From: ZC4RG35 sp040878345
Lineage (GTDB): Bacteria > Actinomycetota > Acidimicrobiia > Spongiisociales > ZC4RG35
Length of the DNA: 64,000 bases
Reading direction: 5' to 3'
NCBI GenBank assembly: GCA_040878345.1
Contig: JBBDML010000003.1
Span: 1-64,000 of the forward strand
Part shown: positions 25,098-33,734 of the stretch, in pieces
Layout of the letters: each line of letters starts with the position of its first letter
Position numbering within the stretch: position 1 is the stretch's first letter
Program-made: the position numbers and the translations under genes
The notes under the pieces: generated by a model
Database searches by the model: none
What the model was told of the DNA's origin: nothing
Seen by the model: only the letters and a program-made list of their open reading frames with translations

Positions 25098-25754
25098 TTG
25101 AGGCGCCGGGTTAGCGACAATCGGTCGGGAGGCCCTGGTGTGTTGGCTGGCATGTTGGTCGCGACGTTGGGCATGTTGCTGTTGGCTCGGGCCATTGCGC
25201 CTTCAGTCGTTGACATCCCAGCTATCTCCACGGTCGACTCGCTACTCATCAACACTTCGGCCCCTGAACAGTCACAGATCACGACGACCACCACGTTGGT
25301 TCCTACTCCGATGATCACGGACAGCGACACGCGCTGGCTCAGCGGCGAGATGCAAGAATTCGTCTCGGAGACAAGGGACTCCGGCAGAGTTTTCGGGCCA
25401 AGCCAGGTCTTCGACGAACCTTCGTGCATCAAGACTGCCTATGCACGAGAGCACCCCGGTCTAGATGACGGTCTGTTCACCGTCGGGGCTGTCCGCCTCT
25501 TCCGGCAAGACCGGACTTCCCAGGAGTTTGACATTCACCTCCCGGGTAACGAGTACGCGCCTACCGAGTGGGCAACCAGTCTGGTGGCGGAGTTCTCCGG
25601 TCCGGACTGGGCCACATTCGACGACCTCCTTGAGCACGTTGTTCGGCTTTCAGCGGTCTCCGCCTGGGTTGAGCCGATCAGACGTCCCACCCATTGTCTG
25701 ATCGTCGAGATCATCGACGTTTCGGAATCGTTTGGCGTGGGGGCCGACCCGTGA
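25098..25754 (+). CDS. Hypothetical membrane-anchored or secreted protein
   Basis: This 218-residue protein has an N-terminal hydrophobic segment (about residues 14-35, VLAGMLVATLGMLLLARAIA), a Thr-rich linker and an extracytoplasmic domain of unknown family. Start TTG 25098 is uncertain. Its TGA overlaps the GTG of the next gene, so it leads a five-gene operon with a lipoprotein and a MacAB-like exporter. I do not recognise the family. Confidence 0.55.
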   Translation: MRRRVSDNRSGGPGVLAGMLVATLGMLLLARAIAPSVVDIPAISTVDSLLINTSAPEQSQITTTTTLVPTPMITDSDTRWLSGEMQEFVSETRDSGRVFGPSQVFDEPSCIKTAYAREHPGLDDGLFTVGAVRLFRQDRTSQEFDIHLPGNEYAPTEWATSLVAEFSGPDWATFDDLLEHVVRLSAVSAWVEPIRRPTHCLIVEIIDVSESFGVGADP

Positions 25755-26656
25755 GACAGCCCAGGATCGGTCTGGTCTTGATTGCAGCGGCGGTTGTTGC
25801 ACTGACCTCGTGCGTCCCGGCGACCGAGCCTTCAGAACCTAGCCCAGCCGTTTCAACCTCGTCCCTGCCTCCCTCCGCAACGATTCCCGTGGGCCCGATG
25901 GGGTACCCCCTTCTGACCGATGCCGACCTCTTGTCGCCCACCGTCGAGTTGATGGGGCAGGGCAGGGGCGCCACCGATATCGCCAACCTGGTCGAAGAGG
26001 CTGTATCGACTTGCCTGCAGCTCCGCGGGTGGACCTACGAGCCCGTTCTCCAGGACATGTCGTCAATGGAGCCTCGGACGGTTGGTGAAGAGCGCCGGTT
26101 CCGGGCCGCCTACGGCTACGGGGAGTTCTCTACCCCCACTTCGGGCGACGACGATGCAAGAGCCGCTGCCGACCGCAATTACGACCGATTCCGTGGGCTG
26201 ACTCGACGGGAACAGATCTCATTTCGCAGAGACCTCAATGGGGGAGTGGAGGATGGCGAGACATCATTGGATGACGATTCCCCGCTTCCAGGTAGTTGTC
26301 TGGCCGATGCCCGTCAAGAGTCCGGTCTGGCGATCTACGACCAAGCACTCATGAATGATATGCGGCAGATGGGCGAAGCGGCGATCACCTCGGCAGAGTC
26401 GGTGGCGGCCAATCGTGCCTGGTCCGAATGCATGAAAGCTCTCGGCTACGAGCTAGAGAGCCCGGCCGACGCACAGCTTCAGGCTGTTGCGGAAGGGCAG
26501 ACCCTGCCAATCGCCGAGGCGATCGCCAATGAAGTGCGCATCGCCACGGACGACTTCGAATGTCAGGTGGATACTCGGCTCGCCTGGCGGCATCAGGCAG
26601 AGCTGAGCATCGTCAGGGCGCTCATCGAGCGATACCCGGAGTATGGAGATGGTTGA
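25751..26656 (+). CDS. Hypothetical lipoprotein
   Basis: This 301-residue protein starts at GTG 25751 (GTGA overlap with the preceding stop). It has a signal peptide and lipobox (VVALTSC), then a Ser/Pro-rich linker. The body has regularly placed Cys residues (STCLQLRGW, GSCLADAR, WSECMKALGYE, DFECQVDTRL), which suggests disulfides. The segment WSECMKALGYELESPADA resembles lipoproteins commonly found before peptidoglycan-binding/ABC exporter genes in actinobacteria. It overlaps the next gene by 14 bp. Function is unknown. Confidence 0.6.
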   Translation: MRQPRIGLVLIAAAVVALTSCVPATEPSEPSPAVSTSSLPPSATIPVGPMGYPLLTDADLLSPTVELMGQGRGATDIANLVEEAVSTCLQLRGWTYEPVLQDMSSMEPRTVGEERRFRAAYGYGEFSTPTSGDDDARAAADRNYDRFRGLTRREQISFRRDLNGGVEDGETSLDDDSPLPGSCLADARQESGLAIYDQALMNDMRQMGEAAITSAESVAANRAWSECMKALGYELESPADAQLQAVAEGQTLPIAEAIANEVRIATDDFECQVDTRLAWRHQAELSIVRALIERYPEYGDG

Positions 26657-27899
26657 TCGCCGCCGCATCCGAGTCCCCGGAGTCGGCCTTGTTCTGATGG
26701 GGTTGATCGCCGGGCTCGGAATCGCCTGGCTTCTGCTCCCTCGATTCCTCACACCGGGTGAGGCCGAGGACCTTCGATCAGTGCCCGAGCCCGAGCCGAT
26801 CACGGCGGAGGTCGAAGAAGGCATTCTCAGGGAAGTGATCCAACTCGAGGGGGTCGTCGGACCGGAGGTCGAAGTCAGCGTAGAGGCGTGGCAGCCGGTT
26901 GGGGCTGCACGCCCTGTGCTCACCTTCTCGCCGGCAATCGGCTCAATGGTCGAGGCCGGTCAAGTCATCGTCGCGGTATCGGGAAGACCTTTGATCTTTC
27001 TAGGTCCCGTACCGAATCTGTACAGAGACCTCTTCCGGGGGCTGGCAGGTCCAGATGTCGCCGGTCTCCAACAGCTCATGATCGAAACGGGGCATCTCGA
27101 GTCCGATCATGGTGAGGACGGGGTGTTCGGTGAAGTCACCGAAGATGGTGTGGAGGCCCTCTATGAAAGCCTCGGGTACCAGCCCGCGCCGTCTCCGAAG
27201 GAAGTGACCGAAGAGCAGATGCTGGTCGCGCAGAACACAGTCGACCAGGCGCAGCAGAGTCTCAGAGCCGCTCGCCAATCCGGTGACCGGACTTCCACCA
27301 ACATTGCGGCCAGGAGTCTGGCGATAGCGAGTGCCCAAGTCGACGCTCTGAGCGAAAGCCCTCGCCTCGCCCTTCCCGCAGCAGAAACCCTGGCACTGCC
27401 AAATGACCGCATCGTCGTGGCAGGATCGCGAGAGTCGGTTGGGTCTGTCGTTGAGGCCGGGGGGCCGCTCCTCGACCTTAGGACAGAGAACATGGTGGTC
27501 AACGCCTCGACATCCCGATTGAGAAGCGTTGACCTCGTCACAGGACTGGTTGCGGTCATTACCGGTGCGAAGGGCACTCTCGAAGCCCACCTCGTCTGGA
27601 CGGGGTCGGACCTCGACGATCCGAGCCAGGTCGCGTTGAAACTCGGGTTCGATGCAGGGAGTTACCTGCCAGGGGATCGGGTCATCATCGAGATCGAGAC
27701 CGGAACGACGGTTGAGCCTGTGGTGTCGGTCCCAGTATCTGCCGTAAGGACCGATGGCGATGGCGAGTCTTACGTCACCGTTGTCTCCGATGAGCAGCGT
27801 CGACGTGTGAGTGTGTCCCTCGGGGTGACCCTGGGAGGGCGCACCGCCGTCAGGGGAGCCCTCACTCCAGGCCAACTGGTCCTGGTCGGTGGCCGATGA
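26643..27899 (+). CDS. Peptidoglycan-binding HlyD/MacA-like periplasmic adaptor
   Basis: This 418-residue protein has an N-terminal membrane anchor (about 12-32) and HlyD-like lipoyl/barrel pieces (ITAEVEEGILREVIQLEGVV; SVVEAGGPLLDLRTENMVVN). An inserted peptidoglycan-binding module (DVAGLQQLMIETGHLESDHG, then EDGVFGEVTEDGVEALY) and a helical hairpin (QMLVAQNTVDQAQQSLRAAR) follow. It overlaps the ATPase gene by 4 bp. It would link the exporter to the cell wall. Confidence 0.8.
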   Translation: MEMVDRRRIRVPGVGLVLMGLIAGLGIAWLLLPRFLTPGEAEDLRSVPEPEPITAEVEEGILREVIQLEGVVGPEVEVSVEAWQPVGAARPVLTFSPAIGSMVEAGQVIVAVSGRPLIFLGPVPNLYRDLFRGLAGPDVAGLQQLMIETGHLESDHGEDGVFGEVTEDGVEALYESLGYQPAPSPKEVTEEQMLVAQNTVDQAQQSLRAARQSGDRTSTNIAARSLAIASAQVDALSESPRLALPAAETLALPNDRIVVAGSRESVGSVVEAGGPLLDLRTENMVVNASTSRLRSVDLVTGLVAVITGAKGTLEAHLVWTGSDLDDPSQVALKLGFDAGSYLPGDRVIIEIETGTTVEPVVSVPVSAVRTDGDGESYVTVVSDEQRRRVSVSLGVTLGGRTAVRGALTPGQLVLVGGR

Positions 27900-28558
27900 A
27901 ACCGATGCTCGAGTGCCGGAACGTGAGTCGGGTCTATCTCGGGAATGTGACGGCGTTGCAGGGCGTCAACTTGAGAATCGAGGAAGGGGAGTACGTCGCG
28001 CTGATGGGCCCCAGCGGAAGCGGCAAGACGACTTTGGTCAATCTCTTGGGTCTCCTCGATACGCCGACCGAAGGGTCCGTCTGGCACCTTGGCGCCGACA
28101 CCGGAACTTGGTCAGAGACCGTGCGCTCGCAACGACGCGCCTTCACCATCAGCTTCATCTTCCAGGCCTTTCACCTCTTCGAGGATCGAACGGTCCGCGA
28201 GAACGTAGAGGTAGGTCTGGTGCATCAACGCGTTCCTCCAGAGGTGCGGGCGCCGCGGGTGGAGGATGCGGTGGGCAGGGTGGATCTGCAGCATCGGATC
28301 GACGCGGTGGCTCGCACTCTCTCAGGAGGGGAGCAACAACGCACGGCTGTGGCCCGCGCCATCGCCCGTAGGCCGAGAATCCTCATCTGTGACGAGCCGG
28401 TGGGGAACCTCGACGAGGACAACGCGTCGAACGTGCTCGACAGCATCGAGTCGGCTCATAAGGAGGGTCTGACAGTGGTCATGGTCACCCACGATCCGAG
28501 AGTTGCCGCCAGGTCCCAAAGGATCATCAGCTTGAGTCCTGTCGGAATGAAGAGGTAG
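27896..28558 (+). CDS. ABC transporter ATPase, MacB/LolD type
   Basis: This 220-residue ATPase has Walker A GPSGSGKTT, signature LSGGEQQRTAVARAIA and Walker B ILICDEPVGNLD, followed by VVMVTHDPRVAA. These are the sequence habits of LolD/MacB exporters. ATG 27896 overlaps the upstream stop. It works with the FtsX-like permease that follows after 17 bp. Confidence 0.9.
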   Translation: MKPMLECRNVSRVYLGNVTALQGVNLRIEEGEYVALMGPSGSGKTTLVNLLGLLDTPTEGSVWHLGADTGTWSETVRSQRRAFTISFIFQAFHLFEDRTVRENVEVGLVHQRVPPEVRAPRVEDAVGRVDLQHRIDAVARTLSGGEQQRTAVARAIARRPRILICDEPVGNLDEDNASNVLDSIESAHKEGLTVVMVTHDPRVAARSQRIISLSPVGMKR

Positions 28559-28575
28559 TCACGCTCTTCATAGAC

Positions 28576-29730
28576 TTGTTCGATGAGACCCTCCGCTCGC
28601 TCCGTGAGCGCCCTGCCCGCACGATGCTGACTGCGCTGGGCTCCGTGCTCGGAGTAGCAACAGTGGTGGCGATCGTCGGGTTGTCCGCGACCGCGTCGAA
28701 TCAAGTCTCGTTGAGATTCGACGAGATTCTTTCTACGAAAGTCGTAGTGGAGCCAGCCTCGGCATTCGAACCGGAGCGACTCCAGGACGTGAACCTGGAC
28801 GAGGTACGGGCGATCAACGGAGTGAATGACGTCGTGCGTTACACCACTCTCGATCAGAGACTCGCCTCGCTCCGTCCCACCCAGGGCCGAGAAGTGAGCG
28901 TGAGACCCGTCGTGGTCAGTGACCGATTCGAGGAGGCATTCGACATCGAGGTCCTGAAAGGGAGGATCTGGGAGCACGATCTTGTCAGGCGAACAGGAGG
29001 CGCGGTTGCCGTCATGGGGGAGACAGCTGCCCTGGAGATGGATCTCGGCGGTTTCGACGGCCCGTTCCAAATCTGGGTCGACGGGGCCCCGGTGACGGTG
29101 GTCGGACTCATAAAGGCGGGTGAGGTCGATGAGCGTCTCAACGGATGGGTCATGATGCCGGAGGCTTCAATGGACCTCGAGGCCTGGGGCGGGGGATCGA
29201 CCTCGATACTTGTGCGTGTGTCACCCGGCGCGGGTGAGGGGGTCGCCGAGGTGCTGCCCTATGTCCTCGACCCCGAGTCACCACAGAGCTTCGTGGCCCT
29301 GGCTCCTCCTGAGCCAGAAGTGCTGCGTGCCAATATCGAATCCGACACACGTCTTGCCTTTCTTGCCGCCGGGGCTATCGCTCTGGGAGTTGGAGCAGTG
29401 GCCATTGCGTCCGCGACCCTGACATCCGTTGTCGAGAGGACTGAGCAGTTCGGAATCAGACGCGCATTCGGTGCGCGCCGATCAGACATTGCCCGTCTCG
29501 TCCTGATGGAGACAACCGTCCTCGGTGCGGCGGGAGGTGCGGTCGGATGTCTGCTTGGCTTGACGGGGGTCCTGGCGTTCTCGATTGCTCTTCGATGGGT
29601 CCCAGTTGCCGACCCCGTCCTGATCCCACTGGCGATCGCCATCGGCACCGGGGTCGGCGCGTTCGCCGGCTTAGCTCCGGCGATCAAGGCAGCCATGATC
29701 GAGCCTGTGGCCGCCCTACGCCGCATCTGA
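28576..29730 (+). CDS. ABC transporter permease, FtsX/MacB type
   Basis: This 384-residue permease has the N-terminal helix ARTMLTALGSVLGVATVVAI, a large extracytoplasmic MacB_PCD-like domain (about 45-250) and three C-terminal helices with the motif TEQFGIRRAFGARRSDIARL. The start TTG 28576 has no strong ribosome site but gives the right N-terminus. It is the last gene of the five-gene exporter operon. Confidence 0.87.
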   Translation: MFDETLRSLRERPARTMLTALGSVLGVATVVAIVGLSATASNQVSLRFDEILSTKVVVEPASAFEPERLQDVNLDEVRAINGVNDVVRYTTLDQRLASLRPTQGREVSVRPVVVSDRFEEAFDIEVLKGRIWEHDLVRRTGGAVAVMGETAALEMDLGGFDGPFQIWVDGAPVTVVGLIKAGEVDERLNGWVMMPEASMDLEAWGGGSTSILVRVSPGAGEGVAEVLPYVLDPESPQSFVALAPPEPEVLRANIESDTRLAFLAAGAIALGVGAVAIASATLTSVVERTEQFGIRRAFGARRSDIARLVLMETTVLGAAGGAVGCLLGLTGVLAFSIALRWVPVADPVLIPLAIAIGTGVGAFAGLAPAIKAAMIEPVAALRRI

Positions 29731-29800
29731 CACTTGCCCGCTGGGAGGGTCTTGATGCTTGTCCGGTTTATGACCACGCAACGCGGCTTCGACCCGCTCC

Positions 29801-31690
29801 TTAAGCCAAATCGACCTCCGGCAGCTCTCCCGCCGGGGTGAATCCGAGGACCTTCCCGTAGAAGGCGAGCTCGGCCTCCAGGCTGTGGATCAGCGTTTCG
29901 GCGCGCCGGAACCCATGATCCTCGCCCTCGTACTCGATGAGGGCATGGGGAATCCCGTTGGCGGCGAGGGCGTCGGCGATGCCGACCGCCTGCTCGGGCG
30001 GAACCACCTTGTCCTCGAGACCCTGGAACAGGATCACCGGCACTTTGATCTGGTCTGCGGAGTACAGCGGTGACCGCTGGCGGATCTCCTCGGGGTCGGT
30101 ACCGATGAGGCCGTCGAGGTAGCGAGCCTCGAACTTGTGGGTGTGCTCGTTGAGCAGGGCGATGTCGCCGATCCCGTAGTAGGAGGAGCCGGCGCTGAAC
30201 CCGTCGCCGAAGGCCAGGGCGGCGAGGGTGGTATAGCCCCCGGCGCTGCCACCGGTGATCAGGAGACGGTCCCCGTCGACCTCCCCGCTCTCGGCCAGGT
30301 AGCGGGTGGCGGCCAGACAGTCCTCGACATCGGTCAACCCCCAGTTCTCCCGTAACTGATTGCGGAACTCGCGTCCGTAGGCGGTCGAGCCCCGGTAGTT
30401 GACGTCGACCACCGCGAACCCACGGGTGGTCCAATACAAGAAGCCGGCGGTGAGGCGGGGAACGACGTGGGAGGTCGGCCCTCCGTGGACCATCACGATG
30501 AGGGGCGGCTTTTCCCCGTCGGGCGCCTTGTATTCGGGGTTGGCCGGCGGGTAGAAGACACCGTGGGCCACGGCGTCGGCCCCGGTGGGGAAGGTGATGA
30601 CTCGGGGTGTGGAGAAATAGCGGGCATCGGCGGGCAGGGGGTTGACGCGGATCGTTGTCACCACCCCGGTCTCGACGTCGATCTCGCAGATGGCGCTGGG
30701 GTGGGCGGGGCCGGTCCCGGCGAACCAAGCGCGCGACCTGCCATCGGTGATCAGATAGTCGTGACGGGAATAGGGGGTCTCGAGATGATTGGCAGAGCCG
30801 TCCGGGCCCAGCACCACCAGCCGCTGGACCCCGTCCTCCCAGTAGGAGCCCAGGATCCTCTTCCCGGAGACGAACCCGTAGGTGGTGTACCCGAACAGCC
30901 AGGCGGGAAGCCCGAAGTCGGCTTCGGCCGGATGGATCGGGATGGTATCAACCCCATGGTGGGCATACAGGTTCCACCACCCGGTCCGATCGGAGACGAA
31001 GACGATCCCACCGTCGGGTGCCCACTCCGGCTGGAACACCGACTCCTCGGGGCCACCGGCGACTTGGGTGACATCGGTCAGGGCTCCGTCGGCGATACGA
31101 CCCGTCATCAGCTCGGTCCCGTCCCAGGGCATCTTGGGGTGGTCCCACTCCAGCCAGAGCAACCGGTCGCCGTCGGGCGACGGCCGCGGGTTGGAGTAGA
31201 AGTCACGACCCGAGACCAGGGTGATGACCGATCCCGACGGGTCGACCATGACGATCTGGTTGATCACTTCATCGTCGTGATGGCTCTCCCTGACAGATAC
31301 CAGCGACCCGTCCGGCAGGAAGCGTGCGTCGGCGTAGCGCCAGGTCCGTGACGTCTTCGGCTCGGCTGTGAGCGGGCCACGACCGAGGACGTGGAGCCGC
31401 TGGTCGGAGAACTCCGAGTAGGCCACCCACCCCTGATTCACCACATAGGCGCCGCCCCCATACTCGTGGACCAGGGTGCGGACGTTCATCGGTGGAGGTG
31501 TGACGTCCTCGATGATCCCGTCGGCGTCCCGCCGGACCAGGACCTGGCGGCCCCCTTCCGAGGGACGGCCCTCCAGCCAGTAGAGGTCGTCACCATCGAC
31601 CTGGATCGCCCCAAAGCTGACCACCCCTCCGACGGTGTCGGCGGCCGATATCGGTGATTCCCAGGTTCCGTATGGGGCCTTGGTGATCAT
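29801..31690 (-). CDS. S9-family serine peptidase (dipeptidyl/acylaminoacyl peptidase)
   Basis: This 629-residue protein has an N-terminal beta-propeller (WD/TolB-like repeats such as PRPSPDGDRLLWLEWD) and a C-terminal alpha/beta-hydrolase. The catalytic Ser is in LLITGGSAGGYTTLAAL, Asp in GLEDKVVPPEQA and His in YEGEDHGFRRAE. No signal peptide is seen, so it is cytoplasmic and probably trims short or modified peptides. It is transcribed alone. A decayed relative lies 1.6 kb to the right (33290-33732). Confidence 0.88.
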   Translation of the reverse strand: MITKAPYGTWESPISAADTVGGVVSFGAIQVDGDDLYWLEGRPSEGGRQVLVRRDADGIIEDVTPPPMNVRTLVHEYGGGAYVVNQGWVAYSEFSDQRLHVLGRGPLTAEPKTSRTWRYADARFLPDGSLVSVRESHHDDEVINQIVMVDPSGSVITLVSGRDFYSNPRPSPDGDRLLWLEWDHPKMPWDGTELMTGRIADGALTDVTQVAGGPEESVFQPEWAPDGGIVFVSDRTGWWNLYAHHGVDTIPIHPAEADFGLPAWLFGYTTYGFVSGKRILGSYWEDGVQRLVVLGPDGSANHLETPYSRHDYLITDGRSRAWFAGTGPAHPSAICEIDVETGVVTTIRVNPLPADARYFSTPRVITFPTGADAVAHGVFYPPANPEYKAPDGEKPPLIVMVHGGPTSHVVPRLTAGFLYWTTRGFAVVDVNYRGSTAYGREFRNQLRENWGLTDVEDCLAATRYLAESGEVDGDRLLITGGSAGGYTTLAALAFGDGFSAGSSYYGIGDIALLNEHTHKFEARYLDGLIGTDPEEIRQRSPLYSADQIKVPVILFQGLEDKVVPPEQAVGIADALAANGIPHALIEYEGEDHGFRRAETLIHSLEAELAFYGKVLGFTPAGELPEVDLA

Positions 31691-31715
31691 CGCCCGATCC
31701 TAAGGGCATGCGAAG

Positions 31716-32474
31716 TCACCTGGAGTGGGCCTGTAGAGTTCGGGTCTTGAGGGCCCGGAGGACGTCGAGCTCGACGTCCGTTGGCGCCCTCTCGACGACC
31801 GGGTCGGCGACCACCCCCAGATCCCAACCAGTGTTGGCCACCACATCGTGGACTGTGACACCGGGGTGAAGGGAAGCCAGGGTCAGTTCGTTGCTCAGGG
31901 GATCGGGTCGGAGGACACCAAGGTCGGTTATGACCGCAGTCGGGCCCGCCCCGCTTTGCGGGGGTCTGCCTTCTCCGGACCTACCGAAGCCGACCGAGGT
32001 CACGAAGTCGACATTGGTGACCATCGCCCGACGGGTGTGACGGAGCATGACGACCACCTCTCTGGCGGAGAAGGCGATCTCCGAGGCTCCACCGGCTCCC
32101 GGAAGCCGAACCGATGGGTGGTGGTATTGGCCAATTACTGTGCTGTTCAGATTGGCGAACCGGTCGATCTGAGCTGTTGAGAGAAACCCGACGTCGACCC
32201 TTCCAGCCTGGAGCCAATAGCTGAATATCTCCGCGACCCCCACTACCAGGTCGGCCTTTTCGGCGAGCTCACCATCCCCAATAGAGAGGGGTAACACATC
32301 TGGTCGGGTCCCGATGGTCCCCGACTCGTACACCAGTACCACCTCCGGGGCATGGGTGAGTCGGGCCAGATTTGCTGCCTCGCTGGGTAGACCGATACCG
32401 ACGAAACACACCTGGCCATCGCGGAGCTGTCGGGCGGCGGTGACCGTCATCATCTCGTCCGCGGTGTAGGTCAC
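31716..32474 (-). CDS. CoA-transferase family I, beta subunit
   Basis: This 252-residue subunit has the active-site glutamate in VLVYESGTIG, the position of the catalytic Glu in 3-oxoacid, glutaconate and IpdAB-type CoA-transferases. The start is GTG 32474, which overlaps the alpha-subunit stop as GTGA; the open frame extends further but would overlap alpha by 40 bp. It pairs with the alpha subunit to move CoA between acids. The acid is not evident. Confidence 0.85.
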   Translation of the reverse strand: MTYTADEMMTVTAARQLRDGQVCFVGIGLPSEAANLARLTHAPEVVLVYESGTIGTRPDVLPLSIGDGELAEKADLVVGVAEIFSYWLQAGRVDVGFLSTAQIDRFANLNSTVIGQYHHPSVRLPGAGGASEIAFSAREVVVMLRHTRRAMVTNVDFVTSVGFGRSGEGRPPQSGAGPTAVITDLGVLRPDPLSNELTLASLHPGVTVHDVVANTGWDLGVVADPVVERAPTDVELDVLRALKTRTLQAHSR

Positions 32475-33286
32475 GGTCTTGGTGCTCCCATCACGTTCTG
32501 ATCCATCCACGTTGCGAACCGATTCCGGTCACGGGAGATCTCGTCCCAAGCGTTGTAGGCGGCGTTGTCCCGCTCTGAGTAGCCCATGGCGTAAGACGGG
32601 TGTGAGCCTCCGGGTGCAACCACCACTGCGGTGATACACCAGGCCGGCAGGCCGACGAGATTGGGCCCCCGGGGCTCGATTTGGTCGACGACCTCTTCGA
32701 CGGTGATGATCGAGGCCCTGGCAGCGAGCACCGCTTCCCTCTGGACTCCGGTGATCCCCCACAACCCGATGTTTCCCTTGCGATCCGCCTGTTGGGCATG
32801 GATCACCGTCACGTCGGGTTGGAGGGCTGGGATCGCAGCCAACTCCTCACCGGTGAAAGGGCAGGTGACGGTGGCGACCTCGGTGTACTCGACCAAATCG
32901 GATCCCAGGTACCCTCGGATCACGGCAAATGGGAGCCCGGAGGCCCCGGCGACATACCGGGCGGCCATGCCGGCGTGGCTGTGCTCCTCGAGCTCCAATG
33001 GATGGGGGTAACCCTGCTCGACGGCGTCACGGAACCTGTGAAGAGAACCGACCCCTGGGTTGCCGCCCCATGAAAAGATGAGCTTTCGGGCACAACCCAT
33101 CCCGATCATCTGGTCGTAGATGATGTCAGGGGTCAAGCGGGCCAGGGTGAGGTCGCGTCGGCCCTGTCGGATGATCTCGTGACCCGCGGCGAAAGGGATG
33201 AGATGGGTGAAGCCCTCCAACGCCACGGTCGCACCATCAGCAACCAGGTCACCCACCGCCTCGGGGAGGGTTGTGAACTCGGCCAT
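32471..33286 (-). CDS. CoA-transferase family I, alpha subunit
   Basis: This 271-residue subunit carries the CoA-binding glycine-rich part, seen as LIFSWGGNPGVGSLHRFRDA, and HAQQADRKGNIGLWGI. The start is ATG 33286, because upstream sequence in this frame belongs to the decayed S9 remnant. The IpdA-like sequence style suggests a role in degradation of a dicarboxylic or ring-derived acyl-CoA. It is coupled to the beta subunit by overlap. Confidence 0.85.
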   Translation of the reverse strand: MAEFTTLPEAVGDLVADGATVALEGFTHLIPFAAGHEIIRQGRRDLTLARLTPDIIYDQMIGMGCARKLIFSWGGNPGVGSLHRFRDAVEQGYPHPLELEEHSHAGMAARYVAGASGLPFAVIRGYLGSDLVEYTEVATVTCPFTGEELAAIPALQPDVTVIHAQQADRKGNIGLWGITGVQREAVLAARASIITVEEVVDQIEPRGPNLVGLPAWCITAVVVAPGGSHPSYAMGYSERDNAAYNAWDEISRDRNRFATWMDQNVMGAPRP

Positions 33287-33289
33287 GTG

Positions 33290-33732
33290 TGACGCCCTGT
33301 GTACCAGATGGGTTGGGCTCCGGTCGGTCGTCCCGCTCGGAGGTGAAGACCAGTGTCGGGCCATCGGGCGAGACGGCCGGGCGCCGCCGGCAACGAGGGT
33401 CACCCAGACCGCTCCGTCATTGGTGTACGCCAACCGGGGTTCCGGGGGGTGACCAGGCAGGCCGGGTCTCCCACAGATAGATGTGAACCCCCCCCCCGGT
33501 CGGTGGTGACCCTGGTGGAGTGACCCCCGGGCACAGGAATCGTCTAGACGTCGGAGGTGTCCCGGTGGAGGACGAGGGCTACGGTCGACCCGTTCGGAGA
33601 CATAGCAGGGACAGTGGGTCTCTCGGTGGCGGCGATCACCTCCAGAGATCAGCGCGATCGGGGAGCGTCGGGACGGACCAGGCTGGGGAGGGGGGAGTGC
33701 TCATCGGTGCCCACCCATCGGTCGAAGTCCAT
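33290..33732 (-). pseudogene. Decayed remnant of an S9 peptidase propeller
   Basis: A start ATG at 33732, 7 bp after AGGAGG at the end of the HDAC-like gene, opens a frame with MDFDRWVGTDEHSPLPSLVR. The frame is then broken by TGA (33649-33651), TAG (33544-33546) and a frameshift in a C10 run (33488-33497). The broken pieces keep propeller-like phrases: PAMSPNGSTVALVLHRDTSD, IYLWETRPAWSPPG, LAYTNDGAVWVTLVAGG and SPDGPTLVFTSERDDR. The hydrolase half is missing. It was probably once the last gene of the HDAC operon. Confidence 0.6.
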
Positions 33733-33734
33733 CG

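Noticed and set aside
33649..33651. TGA as a selenocysteine codon (selA/selB are present)
   Set aside because: The same frame has a TAG and a C-run frameshift soon after, so the region is a pseudogene.
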